Assembly (NCBI GenBank): GCA_963740835.1
Contig: CAVUFH010000002.1
Span: 1,143,958-1,207,957 of the forward strand
DNA length: 64,000 nucleotides
Source of the DNA: CAVUFH01 sp963740835
GTDB taxonomy: Bacteria > Actinomycetota > Acidimicrobiia > IMCC26256 > PALSA-610
Direction of reading: 5' to 3'
Shown here: piece after piece, positions 19,128-28,584 of the stretch
How positions within the stretch are numbered: the stretch's first letter is position 1
Layout of the letters: each line of letters starts with the position of its first letter
Notes under the pieces: model-generated
Databases searched by the model: none
Told to the model about the DNA's origin: nothing
What the model saw: the letters and a program-made list of their open reading frames with translations, nothing else
Made by a program: the position numbers and the translations under genes

Positions 19128-19726
19128 ATGACCGGTCGCCGGCGTGGCCGCGCCGTCGCCGCCCAGATCAGCCTCTCGCTCGATGGGCGGGTGAGCGGCC
19201 CGGGAGGGCCGAACGACATGTCGCAGATCGCGTCGCACGCGGGGTCCGACGCCGCTCACGCGGCGAAGCGCAGGTGCTCACCAACGCGACGACTGCGCTC
19301 CTGGGCCGCGTCAACTACGAAGGCTTCTACGGTTACTGGCCGCCGGTCGCCAAGGACGAGACGGCGGACCCGCGCGACCGCAACATCGCGCGCTGGCTCG
19401 ATGACGTCGAGAAGGTCGTGTTCTCGACAACGATGACCGACGCGCCGTGGGCGAACTCGCGGATCGCCGAGTCCGGTCCGATCGAGGAGGTCAAGCGACT
19501 CCGCGACAGCGAGGGCGGCGACATCCTTGTCGTCAACAGCGTCAGCATCATCGGCCAGCTCGCGGCCGCCGACGAGCTCGACCGCATTCACATCGACCTC
19601 GTGCCCGAGATCGCCGGCGCCGGCGTCCGATTGTTCGAGGACACACTGCCGTCGTCATCGTGGTCGGTCTCATCCTCGACGATCGCCGACGACGGCACCG
19701 CGCTCCTCACCTACGAACGCAGCTGA
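19128..19726 (+). pseudogene. RibD-C/DHFR-like reductase, one-base frameshift
   Basis: GGAGG six bases before the ATG at 19128 starts a protein reading AAQISLSLDGRVSGPGGPND, the typical first strand. Near 19257-19272 the reading frame must change for the rest, LTNATTALLGRVNYEGFYGY and onward to DILVVNSVSIIGQL and LVPEIAGAGVRLFED. The whole span is 599 bases, two more than a multiple of three, so one base appears missing. Everything else looks intact, so it could be a recent mutation or a consensus error. Confidence 0.75.
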
Positions 19727-19756
19727 TCGCCGGCGCGACTTCCGGTAGTGCGAGAT

Positions 19757-21148
19757 TCAGCTCACGGCCGCGAGCAGCTCGGCGCGCGTCGGCTGCGCCG
19801 GCGTCCAGGGCTCCGCGCCGAACTCGAGGATGCGCTCGAAGAGGCCTTCTCGCGCGATGACGTCCATCGTTGACGCCCGCAACGTCGCGATGTCACGGAA
19901 GTTCTCGAACACGACCTGATCGCGGTGGCGCGCGTTGTTCATGGCGTTGAAGCCGAGCGCGGCCGGGTCCGTGTGCTCGTACACCCGACCCTCCATCGCC
20001 GCCTCGACCTCGGGACCGCGCGCGCGGTCATAGTCGATCGTCGATTCGACAAGCGGACGGGCGCGGCCGTCGGTCGCGACCTTCCACCCGTGTGCGACCG
20101 CGTCAGGGTCGTCGAGTACCGGAGCGATCTCGTCGGCGACGTCGATCGCGTGGATGAGGCCGATGGCGATGCCCCGACCGATCGAAGGATTCGTGAATGC
20201 GAACGCATCGCCGAGCGGCACGAGTCCGGTCGCCGCGGGTCCGCCATCGCCGTGGAACTCGCGGATCGTGTTGGACGTGCTGGTCATCGACGCGGGATCC
20301 GTGATGGGTTCGCCATCCACCCAATGCGCATGATCGGGCAGCCGCCGGTAGACCCGTTCGAAGACCTCGGGATTGCGCAAGTTGCGGAACGGCTTGTCGG
20401 CCGGGTGGCTGTACAACGTCGCGCCCCAGACGTTGTCGTCACCGTGGACCGTGAGCGCGGAGATGCAGCCGAGCGGTGACAGCATCTCGGCCCGGTACTC
20501 CGGGAGGTCGCCCCGGTAGAAGCGAGTCGTGTACACGAACCCCACCTCGGTCGACGAGGTCGGCATCACCTGACCGCCGGCATCGACGATCATCTGCCCG
20601 ACCGCCGAACGCCGACCGGACGCGTCGATGACGAGGTCGGCGGACATCGTCTCACCGCCGGCGAGGCGCACGCCGACGACGTGCGGCACTCCGGGAACGA
20701 CCTCGCGCCCGGTCAGCAATGCCTCGACGACCGCACCCCGCCGGATCTCCACGCCGGGCGTCTTGGACGCCGCCCGCGCGAACGCGAGCTCCAACACCGG
20801 ACGACGCGAAGTCGTCAGCGTCGCGTACTTCGGGTCCGGTTCCGGATCCGGGTCCGGTGCGCGGAAGATCACATCCGGATGCATCTCGATCGCACCGACT
20901 CCGCGGAGCTCGTCGATGACCAACGGAAGGTGCTCTTCCAACGCCCAGCGACCGGCGGGTTGCAAGTAGTGCACTTGGCGGAACTGGGCAACCGCGCGAC
21001 GCTCCCACTGTTCCCACGCCGCCGTCGGTGAGTCCGGCATCGGTGCCGGGTCTCGTTCCAGCACCGTCACGGACGCGCCTGCAGCCGCGAACTTCATCGC
21101 CGCCGTCAGCCCCGTCGGTCCGCCACCGATGACAATCACGTCCGACAT
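19757..21148 (-). CDS. FAD-dependent oxidoreductase (PHBH-fold monooxygenase-like)
   Basis: The 463-residue flavoprotein has an N-terminal Rossmann motif VIGGGPTGLTAA (6-17) with the acidic end of the second strand, VTVLERD. The middle VDASGRRS-like segment is LVIDASGRRS, and the C-terminal FAD ribityl-binding motif is LGDAFAFTNPSIGRG. This order is that of p-hydroxybenzoate-hydroxylase-fold monooxygenases and reductases. The substrate is unknown. The start at MSDVIV removes 18 residues with no family similarity. It diverges from a methyltransferase gene across 180 bases. Confidence 0.87.
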   Translation of the reverse strand: MSDVIVIGGGPTGLTAAMKFAAAGASVTVLERDPAPMPDSPTAAWEQWERRAVAQFRQVHYLQPAGRWALEEHLPLVIDELRGVGAIEMHPDVIFRAPDPDPEPDPKYATLTTSRRPVLELAFARAASKTPGVEIRRGAVVEALLTGREVVPGVPHVVGVRLAGGETMSADLVIDASGRRSAVGQMIVDAGGQVMPTSSTEVGFVYTTRFYRGDLPEYRAEMLSPLGCISALTVHGDDNVWGATLYSHPADKPFRNLRNPEVFERVYRRLPDHAHWVDGEPITDPASMTSTSNTIREFHGDGGPAATGLVPLGDAFAFTNPSIGRGIAIGLIHAIDVADEIAPVLDDPDAVAHGWKVATDGRARPLVESTIDYDRARGPEVEAAMEGRVYEHTDPAALGFNAMNNARHRDQVVFENFRDIATLRASTMDVIAREGLFERILEFGAEPWTPAQPTRAELLAAVS

Positions 21149-21328
21149 GCTGCGCCCCCGCACGGTTGCCGATCGACGGATGCTACCGACTGTCCTGACC
21201 ACGCGGACTTCATCCGCGGCTCATCTGTCGAGGTCGCGATTGAGAGCGACGAACCGAGGGCGCGAACCAAGACGGCGCTACGGACAAGAGAAGTCGTCGA
21301 TGTCGAGACAGCCGAGGAGGACTGACAG

Positions 21329-22015
21329 ATGTCCACCGACGCGCAAGCACAAGTGACCGCCTTCTGGAACATGGTCGCCCCGGGATACGAAGCGCATCGG
21401 GGCAACGTCCCTGCCTACGCCAGCGCCGAGTACCAACGCTGGGCGGAAATGCTCGACCGCGAGGTACCGGGCTGCCCCGCCGAGGTGCTGGACCTCGCCA
21501 CCGGTACCGGCTTCGTCGCCATCATCATGGCGACGCTGGGTCACCACGTGACCGCGGTAGATCTCGCGCCCGAAATGCTTCGAGAGGCGAACCAGGCCGC
21601 GGGCGAGCACGGCTTGCCGATCACGTTTCAGCTCGGCGACGCGGTCCATCCCGCGTTCGAGCCCGGCACCTTCGACGTCATCACCTGTCGACACCTGCTG
21701 TGGACCCTGCGACAGCCGGAACTCGCGATCGCCAACTGGCACCGGGTCCTCCGCCCGGGCGGCAGGATCGTGGCCATGGACGGCTTCTGGTTCGGGCCGC
21801 CTGCGCCGACCGACGACGAGCCCGAGGCATTCCGCCGCTTCTACACGCCGGAGACCCGGCACGCGCTGCCGTTCATGCATCTCGAAACAGTGGAGCCGAT
21901 CACCGCAGCGTTCACGCTGGGCGGGTTCGATCACGTCACTTCGCGGTCGGCGCCCGAACTCGCCAACGAGACCGCGAGCAGATCGACGGCCTATGTCGTC
22001 GTTGCGATCAAGTGA
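21329..22015 (+). CDS. Class I SAM-dependent methyltransferase
   Basis: The 228-residue enzyme has motif I VLDLATGTGFV (53-63), the acidic strand-2 end TAVDLAPEML, motif II-like FDVITCRHLLWTL and the post-motif HRVLRPGGRIV. It resembles UbiE/type-11 methyltransferases. Substrate unknown. GGAGGA lies about eight bases before the ATG. Confidence 0.87.
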   Translation: MSTDAQAQVTAFWNMVAPGYEAHRGNVPAYASAEYQRWAEMLDREVPGCPAEVLDLATGTGFVAIIMATLGHHVTAVDLAPEMLREANQAAGEHGLPITFQLGDAVHPAFEPGTFDVITCRHLLWTLRQPELAIANWHRVLRPGGRIVAMDGFWFGPPAPTDDEPEAFRRFYTPETRHALPFMHLETVEPITAAFTLGGFDHVTSRSAPELANETASRSTAYVVVAIK

Positions 22016-22365
22016 GATCCCGACGCAATCCAGTGCCTGCGAACTTCCAATCGCGCGAGGCCTGGAGTTGTGAGCGGGCACCGCAATCTGCGATCCCGAG
22101 ACGGCCGAGAACGACGGCGCACGCGGACGGCATCACCAAGGTCGCAACGCGTAGCCGTGGGCACGCGCTGCGCACGGAAGCACGCCGCAATGCGCGCGAT
22201 TGTCGACGCATGGGGCAATCGCTCCCAAACCCCCGACTCGCTCAAATCGTCGGAGTGAATTTGTCACGGAGCGCCGAAACTCCCGTTTCGAGACGCTGGG
22301 CGCGGGGGCAGAATTCCGCCGGGAGGCCTCGGGGGTAGTTGCGGGATAGTGAATCGGGAGGGCCC
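22016..22365. other. 350-base non-coding region upstream of the polysaccharide locus
   Basis: No frame on either strand looks protein-like. The region should hold the promoter of the long polysaccharide operon. I see a small palindrome at 22275-22290 and a GATAGT hexamer at 22345-22350, too close to the ribosome-binding site to be convincing. Confidence 0.5.
22275..22290. promoter_or_regulatory. Six-base palindrome upstream of the polysaccharide operon
   Basis: CGAAAC and GTTTCG flank a TCCC loop, 75 bases before the first gene. It could be an operator or an RNA hairpin in the leader. It lacks a T-run, so it is not an obvious terminator. Confidence 0.25.
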
Positions 22366-23277
22366 ATGACGATTCGCTCCGCGCTCACCGCGTTGGGAAC
22401 GACGATGGTCGCCCTCGCGGCGGCACTGCTCCTGCTTCCCCGACACGACCACGAAGTCTGGTTGGTGCTCGCGGTCGGAATCGGCGTCATCGCGTTCTCC
22501 ACGATCCCGCGACGCGTCGCGTCGGCACGACGTCCGACCGCGGCGATCGTTGCGAGTCTGGTCGTCGGCTTCGTGGCGTTGCGGGCAGCACAGGTGGTCG
22601 CGCGCGGCACGTCCGCGTCGGCACTTCTCGCGCTCGGCGCAGAGATCCTCATCCTCAGCTCACTGCTCCTGCTGCTGCGCGCGCACTTCTACGGGATAGG
22701 GAGGCTCGTCGAGTCACTGTCACAACCTCCGCCGGAGCTCGGCTACGCGCGGATACTGCGCGTCGACGAAGCCTCCGGCGTTATCGAGAGCGAACTCGCG
22801 CGAAGTCGTCGACGCAACGAGCCCCTGTTCCTCGTCGAGTTCGCAAGTCGAGACTGGCGAGACGTCGAAGGTCCGTCCGCTCGAGAGTACGGCGGACCGA
22901 GCTCGATTCGCTATCTCGAGCGTATCTACGTCCAAGCTCGACTCGGGGTGTTGCTCGCACAACACGCGCGTCGTTCGGATGTCGTGATCTGCGAGCGATC
23001 CGGTCGCTACTTGGTGCTGAGCGCCGATACCGATGCCGACGGCGCGCTCGCAATGTCGAACCGCGTGGTCCAAGCCGTGCATTCGCAGCTCGACATGACC
23101 GTCGCGGTCGGCATCGCGTCGTTCCCAGCCGATGGTCAGTCGTTCCGCGACCTGCTGGCGGTTGCCTCCGATCGGTGCACCATGGCGTTCGAATCGACCA
23201 CCGCTCCGGTCACCCTCTCGGTGGTCGATCCGACCGCGCCCTCGAGCATGGCGCGGCAGCAAGTCGTGAGACCATGA
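22366..23277 (+). CDS. Membrane protein with degenerate GGDEF-like domain
   Basis: The 303-residue protein begins with three or four hydrophobic segments (about 1-110). Its cytoplasmic domain (about 125-290) reads like a diguanylate cyclase: VVICERSGRYLVLSADTD, then VAVGIASFPADGQSFRDLL. The GGDEF signature position reads ERSGRYLVL (from about 210), so catalysis is unlikely and a c-di-GMP or nucleotide-sensing or purely structural role is inferred. GGGAGG precedes the ATG. Its stop overlaps the next start (ATGA), tying it to polysaccharide initiation. Confidence 0.72.
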   Translation: MTIRSALTALGTTMVALAAALLLLPRHDHEVWLVLAVGIGVIAFSTIPRRVASARRPTAAIVASLVVGFVALRAAQVVARGTSASALLALGAEILILSSLLLLLRAHFYGIGRLVESLSQPPPELGYARILRVDEASGVIESELARSRRRNEPLFLVEFASRDWRDVEGPSAREYGGPSSIRYLERIYVQARLGVLLAQHARRSDVVICERSGRYLVLSADTDADGALAMSNRVVQAVHSQLDMTVAVGIASFPADGQSFRDLLAVASDRCTMAFESTTAPVTLSVVDPTAPSSMARQQVVRP

Positions 23278-23969
23278 GTGCAACCATCGATCTCGGCGCG
23301 GCCGAGTCGCCCGCACTCGATCGCTGCGCATGGCTCGCCCGCTATCCGGTCCGTTGTTCCGACAGCCACGCCTACACGGCGTCGAAGCGCGCAATCGATG
23401 TCAGCGTGGCGAGCATCGCTCTGGCGCTGACGTTGCCACTGCTGATTCTCGCCGCCCTTGCGATCAAGATCGAGAGCCCCAAGGGGCCGGTTGTGTTCGT
23501 CCAGACCCGAGCGGGTCGCCGCGGCCGCGGGTTTCGTCTCTACAAGCTGCGCACGATGGTGCCCGACGCGAGTGCCCGAAAGGAGGAGTTGCTCCACCTC
23601 AACAGTCGCACGTGGCCGGACTTCAAGATCGAGCACGATCCGCGCGTGTTGAAGGTGGGGCGCGTCCTGCGCGCGACGAGCATCGATGAGTTGCCCCAGC
23701 TGTTCAACGTGTTGCGCGGGACCATGAGTCTCGTCGGTCCGCGGCCGACCTCGTTGGTCGCTGATGGCTTCGAGCACTGGCAACGGGAGCGATTCGCAGT
23801 CAAGCCCGGAGTCACCGGGGTCTGGCAAATATCCGGGCGCGACGAGCCGTCACTCGAATGCCGTTCGCGTCTCGACATCGCATATGTGACCCGGCGCAGC
23901 GTCGCGCTGGACGTGCTCATTCTCTGCAAGACGATCCCTGCAGTCGTACACGCACATGGGGCGTACTGA
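23274..23969 (+). CDS. Initiating sugar-phosphate (phosphoglycosyl) transferase
   Basis: The 231-residue membrane enzyme would transfer a sugar-1-phosphate to undecaprenyl phosphate, the first step of polysaccharide assembly. It has ASKRAIDVSVA (37-47), one hydrophobic segment (about 43-65), VFVQTRAGRRG, YKLRTM (90-95), SIDELPQLFNVLRG (136-149) and GPRP (155-158), the bacterial sugar-transferase signatures. It lacks the large N-terminal multi-helix domain of WbaP/WcaJ proteins, so it is the short, PglC-like form. Start and stop overlap the neighbours by 4 and 1 bases. Confidence 0.93.
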   Translation: MSATIDLGAAESPALDRCAWLARYPVRCSDSHAYTASKRAIDVSVASIALALTLPLLILAALAIKIESPKGPVVFVQTRAGRRGRGFRLYKLRTMVPDASARKEELLHLNSRTWPDFKIEHDPRVLKVGRVLRATSIDELPQLFNVLRGTMSLVGPRPTSLVADGFEHWQRERFAVKPGVTGVWQISGRDEPSLECRSRLDIAYVTRRSVALDVLILCKTIPAVVHAHGAY

Positions 23970-25105
23970 TGACCGACGCCGAGAACGCGGACTTCGGGGC
24001 TCACGCGAAGCGGCGCGCGTGGTTCGTCGCGCTGCAAGCCGTTCTCGTGCTCTGCGGCGTCGTTCTCGTACTGGGCGTGCGGGACCAGACCACGTATTCA
24101 CGCACGACGCACTTCGTGCTCCACCCCGACTCGAGCGTGCCCCCGGCCGACGTACCCCAGGCGATCGACGTTCTCAACGGGTCGCTGGTGCAGACAGTCC
24201 TACGAGTGCTCAACAGCGGCGAACTGCTCGACCAGTCGGCGACTGCGGCGCGTGTCACGAGTACCGCTGGGATCTCACTCGACGCGACGTTGCAGCCCGG
24301 AAGCGCATACTTCGACGCGACGGTACGCGGGGACGACCGCGCCGATGTCGACGCAGTCAGTCGGGCGTTCTCTGGTGTTGCATCGCAATACGTCGACCGG
24401 ACGTACTCGGGCTACGACCTGGAGATGCTGGGTGCGAGTGCTGCCACTGAACGCGCGTTCCCGCCGTCACCGGCGATCGCCACGTTGAGTGTGCTCCTCG
24501 GCGCGCTCCTGGGGATCGGCCTCGTCTACGTGGAATGGATCGCACATCGACCGCGCTTCACCGCCGCGATCCGACGAGCGACGGCGACGGGCCAGCCGAG
24601 TGCCGCCGTCATGGCTGTCGACACCGATGCTCGATCCGAGCAGACGACGCGAGCGCGTGGGACTCGCGCGCCCGCCAAGAAGCGCGCAACCGCAGCCACG
24701 CCGAAGCGCAGCACGGCGCGCGCGGGGGCGGGAGCGAAGTCGGAAGCGGACGGCGCCGACTCGGACTCCGTCGAGCCCAAGCCGGCCGCGTCCCGCTCGC
24801 GGAAGCCGAGGTCGACCTCGACCCGACCCAAGAAAACGGCGGCCGCCGCGCCCGGCGCCGAGTCCACCTCGACCCAGGCGCCCGCGGACGAGGAAACGTC
24901 GGTTGCAGCGCCTCTGGTCGAGGCGGTGAACGAGAAATCCGTCTCGGGTGACGATTCGGCGGGAAGCGAAGGGCGCGACGCCGTCGAACCGCCGACGCCC
25001 GCGGAGCACCGCGGCAACGGCCGCGGGAACGGTCACCAACCCGACACGTTGCCGTCCGACATCGGCACGCCGACGGAGTCGGCATCAGAGCGTCCGGCAC
25101 CGTGA
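23969..25105 (+). CDS. Wzz-like membrane protein with long basic C-terminal tail
   Basis: Of 378 residues, the first 195 have the chain-length-determinant layout: a hydrophobic segment at 18-37, an extracytoplasmic region and a second segment at 169-188. The rest (about 198-378) is low-complexity and rich in Ala, Lys, Arg, Thr, Ser and Glu (PAKKRATAATPKRS; TRPKKTAAAAPG). It is presumably disordered and cytoplasmic. No tyrosine-kinase motif is present, unlike fused BY-kinases. It overlaps the previous stop by one base and the next start by four. The role in chain length or complex assembly is inferred. Confidence 0.7.
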   Translation: MTDAENADFGAHAKRRAWFVALQAVLVLCGVVLVLGVRDQTTYSRTTHFVLHPDSSVPPADVPQAIDVLNGSLVQTVLRVLNSGELLDQSATAARVTSTAGISLDATLQPGSAYFDATVRGDDRADVDAVSRAFSGVASQYVDRTYSGYDLEMLGASAATERAFPPSPAIATLSVLLGALLGIGLVYVEWIAHRPRFTAAIRRATATGQPSAAVMAVDTDARSEQTTRARGTRAPAKKRATAATPKRSTARAGAGAKSEADGADSDSVEPKPAASRSRKPRSTSTRPKKTAAAAPGAESTSTQAPADEETSVAAPLVEAVNEKSVSGDDSAGSEGRDAVEPPTPAEHRGNGRGNGHQPDTLPSDIGTPTESASERPAP

Positions 25106-26559
25106 CGCGCGCCTCCAGCGACGAGATGCCGACCGCTGACGCCGAGCCGCGCTCGGGCGTCGTCGTCGGCGCGCGTCCCGCGGCACGACGGTTGCAATCG
25201 GCGGCGCTCGTCCTCGCCGCGTGCGGGTTCACGTTCGTCACCGGCGCGGCCCTCGGCGTTTCCAGTGAACCGGCGCAACTCGCGCTCGCCGCCGTCATCG
25301 GGCTGCTCGGGTTCGCCGGCGCGGTTGCGGCACCTCGCATCGCGCTGGTCGCGGCAACGTTCGTTCTGGTGGCGTACGTTGCCGATGAAGCGCCTGGAGT
25401 CGCCGGCCGGATCGCGGTTTCGGGGACCATCGTCGTGCTGTTGACCGCGACCGTGCTGCGCGCACGAATGAACCGCACCACGATCGTCATTCCGGGCGAT
25501 GCCGGGTGGATCGTGCTGTACATCGCCGCGTTCGCGCTCGCGACCGTTGCGGCCGAGGATCGCGCACCCGCGATCAAGCCGCTCTTCGATCTCGTCGGCT
25601 ATGGAGCGCTGGCCATCTTGTTGCTCGCGTTGATGGACAGCGAGCAGTGGGTGCGCAGGTTGGCGTGGGCGATCGCGTCTGCGCTCGGCGTGCTGGCGAT
25701 CCTCGCTGTCTACCAACAGCTCTCGCGCTCGTTCAACACCGATTTCGGTGGCCTGGCTCGTGTCGAAATCGACGGCCAGTTGACCCGAAGTGGTGGACCG
25801 ATCAGCGCGAACTACTTCGGTCAGGTGCTCGCCGCCGGCTGCGTGCTGGCGGTGTACCTCGCCCTGGCCGCGCGTTCGCGCGGAGAACGGACTGTCGCGT
25901 TGTCCTTCGCTGCGGTAAGTGCAGTTGCGTTGCTGTACACGTTCTCGCGTGGTGCGATCTTGGCGCTGGTGGTTGCTGCGTTGCTCGCCGCGGCGCTTCG
26001 CCATGTCCGACCCGCGCTGATCGTGCTCGTCGCAGTTGGCACCGTTCTCGCGGCGATGGTCCTGCTGCCACCCGAGGTGTCTCATCGCGTCGGCGAGCTC
26101 GGCCAGCTCGGAACACCGACCTCGGGAGCCGATCCCTCCTTGCGCGGGCGCACGAGTGAGAACTTGGCCGCGGTCGAGATGTGGCGCGCACATCCCATCG
26201 AAGGCGTCGGGCCGGCAAACTTCGAACGGCGCTACCTCGACTACTCCGCCAGGATCGGCATCGACGATCGAGCGGAGCCTCGCAGCGCGCACAGCCTCTA
26301 CCTCGAGGCGTTGGCCGAAACGGGGCTGATCGGCAGCATTCCCCTGTTCGTCCTCATCTTCGTCGCGTTGCGACGACCATGGCAGGCGCGCCGGCGCGCG
26401 CACGGGGACGCCCGGCTACTGGCGGAAGGTTCGTTCGTCGCGCTCGTGGCGTTTCTCGTCAGCGCAGTGACGCTGCACAACGCGTACCCACGCTTCATGT
26501 GGGTGTTCTTCGCGCTCGCACTCGCGGCGGGAAGACTCGGCGGCCCGGTGACCGCGTGA
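25102..26559 (+). CDS. O-antigen ligase/Wzy polymerase-like membrane protein
   Basis: The 485-residue protein has about 11-12 helices and a Wzy_C-type central region. TFSRGAILALV and the large periplasmic loop with RGRTSENLAAVEMWRAHP, then GPANFERRYLDY and SAHSLYLEALAETGLIG are characteristic of O-antigen polymerase/ligase proteins. It would join or transfer lipid-linked repeat units outside the membrane. It starts with GTG within the previous stop (GTGA overlap). Confidence 0.88.
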   Translation: MTRASSDEMPTADAEPRSGVVVGARPAARRLQSAALVLAACGFTFVTGAALGVSSEPAQLALAAVIGLLGFAGAVAAPRIALVAATFVLVAYVADEAPGVAGRIAVSGTIVVLLTATVLRARMNRTTIVIPGDAGWIVLYIAAFALATVAAEDRAPAIKPLFDLVGYGALAILLLALMDSEQWVRRLAWAIASALGVLAILAVYQQLSRSFNTDFGGLARVEIDGQLTRSGGPISANYFGQVLAAGCVLAVYLALAARSRGERTVALSFAAVSAVALLYTFSRGAILALVVAALLAAALRHVRPALIVLVAVGTVLAAMVLLPPEVSHRVGELGQLGTPTSGADPSLRGRTSENLAAVEMWRAHPIEGVGPANFERRYLDYSARIGIDDRAEPRSAHSLYLEALAETGLIGSIPLFVLIFVALRRPWQARRRAHGDARLLAEGSFVALVAFLVSAVTLHNAYPRFMWVFFALALAAGRLGGPVTA

Positions 26560-27746
26560 TCGCCGCAGTGGTGTTCTGGGGCGCAGTCACCCTGATCCTC
26601 TGGGTCTACGCGGGATATCCAGCCGTACTCGCGATCGCCGGCCGGCTCCGACCGCGGCCCCGAGCGCGTGCACCGCTCGAGGTGCCGATCTCGGTCATCG
26701 TCGCCGCGCACAACGAAGGATCGATCATCGCGGGCAAGGTCGAGAACGTCCTCGACGCCACGTATCCCACACGGTTGCTCGAGGTCGTCGTCGCCTCCGA
26801 CGGATCGAATGACGGCACGGTCGACCGGGCACGCGGCGCGGGCGCGCACGTCGTGCTCGACCTGCCGCGGGTCGGCAAGATGCAGGCGCTGAACGAAGCC
26901 GTGCATCACGGCACGGGCGAGATCCTCGTCTTCAGCGACGCGGACGCAGTGTTGCGCCCCGAGACGCTGGACGAGCTCGTCTCGAACTTCGCGGATCCCC
27001 GAGTCGGTGCCGTCGCAGCCAACGAGGTCCACGTCGCGAGCGATTCGAGCGGCGTCGCCCGCGGCGAGAGCCTCTATTGGCGTTACGAACAGAAGCTCAA
27101 GGCACTCGAGGACAAGGTGGGGAGCACCGTCTCCGCGAGCGGCCGTCTGTACGCGATGCGACGCTCGCTCTTCACGCCATCGACCAACACCACGGCGGCA
27201 GATGACGTCGTGCTCTCGACCGAGGTCATCCCCGCGGGCCGCCGGCTCGCGTTCGATGTGAACGCACGCGTCTTCGTCTCTTCCCCTTCAGAGGGCGGCA
27301 CCGAGCTGCGGCGCAAGGTTCGCATGATGAATCAAGGACTGCGTGCGTCGTTCGCCCTGATGTCGCGGCTCTCGCTCGGCCGGCACGGTCCGTACCTCGC
27401 GCAACTGGTCCTGCACAAGGTGCTCCGGAAGTTCGTCGGCTTCCTCCTGCTCGCTGCGTTGGTTGCGTCCATCGCCGGAGTCGCGTACGACGGTGGGTGG
27501 GGCTGGTGGTTCGCGTTGGCCGCCCAACTCTGCTTCTACATCCTCGCGAGCATCGGTGCCCTGCTCGACCACGGCGGTCGCAAGGTCCTTCGGCCCGTGT
27601 GGGTTCCGTATTACTTCTGCCTGTCGAATCTCGCCGCGGCGCTCGCGGTCCTCTCGCTGGTCGTCGGCACCCGATTCGACATGTGGGAACCGGCATCGGA
27701 ACGTGGGTCGGCGCCGCAGCACTCCAGCCGGGGGACGATCGCATGA
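26556..27746 (+). CDS. Membrane-anchored family 2 glycosyltransferase
   Basis: The 396-residue processive-type GT2 has an N-terminal membrane segment (about 3-23), then the GT-A domain with SVIVAAHNEGSII, VVVASDGSNDGT and the metal-binding FSDADA (Asp128 and Asp130). Three C-terminal hydrophobic segments (about 300-385) follow, the architecture of cellulose/hyaluronan-synthase-like and PgaC-like enzymes. The GTG start is in the GTGA overlap; an open frame extending 125 codons upstream lies inside the Wzy gene. Donor and acceptor unknown. Confidence 0.9.
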   Translation: MIAAVVFWGAVTLILWVYAGYPAVLAIAGRLRPRPRARAPLEVPISVIVAAHNEGSIIAGKVENVLDATYPTRLLEVVVASDGSNDGTVDRARGAGAHVVLDLPRVGKMQALNEAVHHGTGEILVFSDADAVLRPETLDELVSNFADPRVGAVAANEVHVASDSSGVARGESLYWRYEQKLKALEDKVGSTVSASGRLYAMRRSLFTPSTNTTAADDVVLSTEVIPAGRRLAFDVNARVFVSSPSEGGTELRRKVRMMNQGLRASFALMSRLSLGRHGPYLAQLVLHKVLRKFVGFLLLAALVASIAGVAYDGGWGWWFALAAQLCFYILASIGALLDHGGRKVLRPVWVPYYFCLSNLAAALAVLSLVVGTRFDMWEPASERGSAPQHSSRGTIA

Positions 27747-28582
27747 GCACGCCCCGGCGCATCGCAGCGGCAGCCGCGCGGATGACCTTTCCGCACGTCG
27801 ATCCGATGCATCGGGCTGTCATCCTCGGCTACCACTCGGTCCACCGGTCGGCTCCCTACGCATCCGCGACGCCGGCAGAGTTCGAGCACCATCTCGACTG
27901 GCTGCAGAGCCATTGCGATCTGGTCGCGCTCGACCGTGTCCGCATCCCACTCTCTGAGGAGCGGCCTCGCGTTGCCTTGACGTTCGACGACGGCTTCGTC
28001 GACAACTTCGACGCGGTCTTTCCGAGCCTGAACGCGCGCGGACTCACGGCGACGTTCTTCCTCACGGTCGGGTTCGTCCAGCGCGTACCCGAAGTGCTCG
28101 CGCGCATGGCGGCGCTCTGGCGCACCCCGCTCGACGAAATCACGCCACTCGATTGGGGTGCGGTCGACGCGATGCATTCCGCCGGCATGGATTTCGGTTC
28201 GCACACGCTGAGCCACCCGAACCTGGCCGCCGTCGACATCTCGACTGCCCGACGCGAGATGCGGGAGTCGAAGGCTCGCCTCGAAGAACGTCTGCAGGGA
28301 CCGATCGCATCATTGGCGTATCCGTTCGGCAAACTGCGGCACCACGTCACGAGGCAGACGGTCGACCTCGCACGCGAATCCGGCTACGAGCGGGCCGTCA
28401 GCACGCACGCGCGTGCAATCGCGCCTTCGGACGACGATTTGTGCCTGCCGCGGATCGTCATCGGGAGCGACACGGTCGCGCAACTCGTCGCGAAGGTCGT
28501 CGGCGCCATCGACTGGCATGCCCGCGTCCGCGAGCGGCTGCCCCGGGCGCTGTCGGAGCGCTCGTTCTCGGGTCGGAGTTGA
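27743..28582 (+). CDS. Polysaccharide deacetylase (NodB/CE4 domain)
   Basis: The 279-residue enzyme has motif 1 TFDDGFVDN (Asp82 and Asp83; the second is the usual metal ligand) and motif 2 SHTLSHPN (His154 and His158), followed by SLAYPFG. These are the carbohydrate esterase 4 features for removing N-acetyl groups from sugars. No signal peptide or anchor is visible, so it may act on a cytoplasmic lipid-linked intermediate, or export may be missed. It overlaps the GT2 stop (ATGA). Two other deacetylase-domain families could fit, but the motif pair is clear. Confidence 0.92.
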   Translation: MSTPRRIAAAAARMTFPHVDPMHRAVILGYHSVHRSAPYASATPAEFEHHLDWLQSHCDLVALDRVRIPLSEERPRVALTFDDGFVDNFDAVFPSLNARGLTATFFLTVGFVQRVPEVLARMAALWRTPLDEITPLDWGAVDAMHSAGMDFGSHTLSHPNLAAVDISTARREMRESKARLEERLQGPIASLAYPFGKLRHHVTRQTVDLARESGYERAVSTHARAIAPSDDDLCLPRIVIGSDTVAQLVAKVVGAIDWHARVRERLPRALSERSFSGRS

Positions 28583-28584
28583 CG

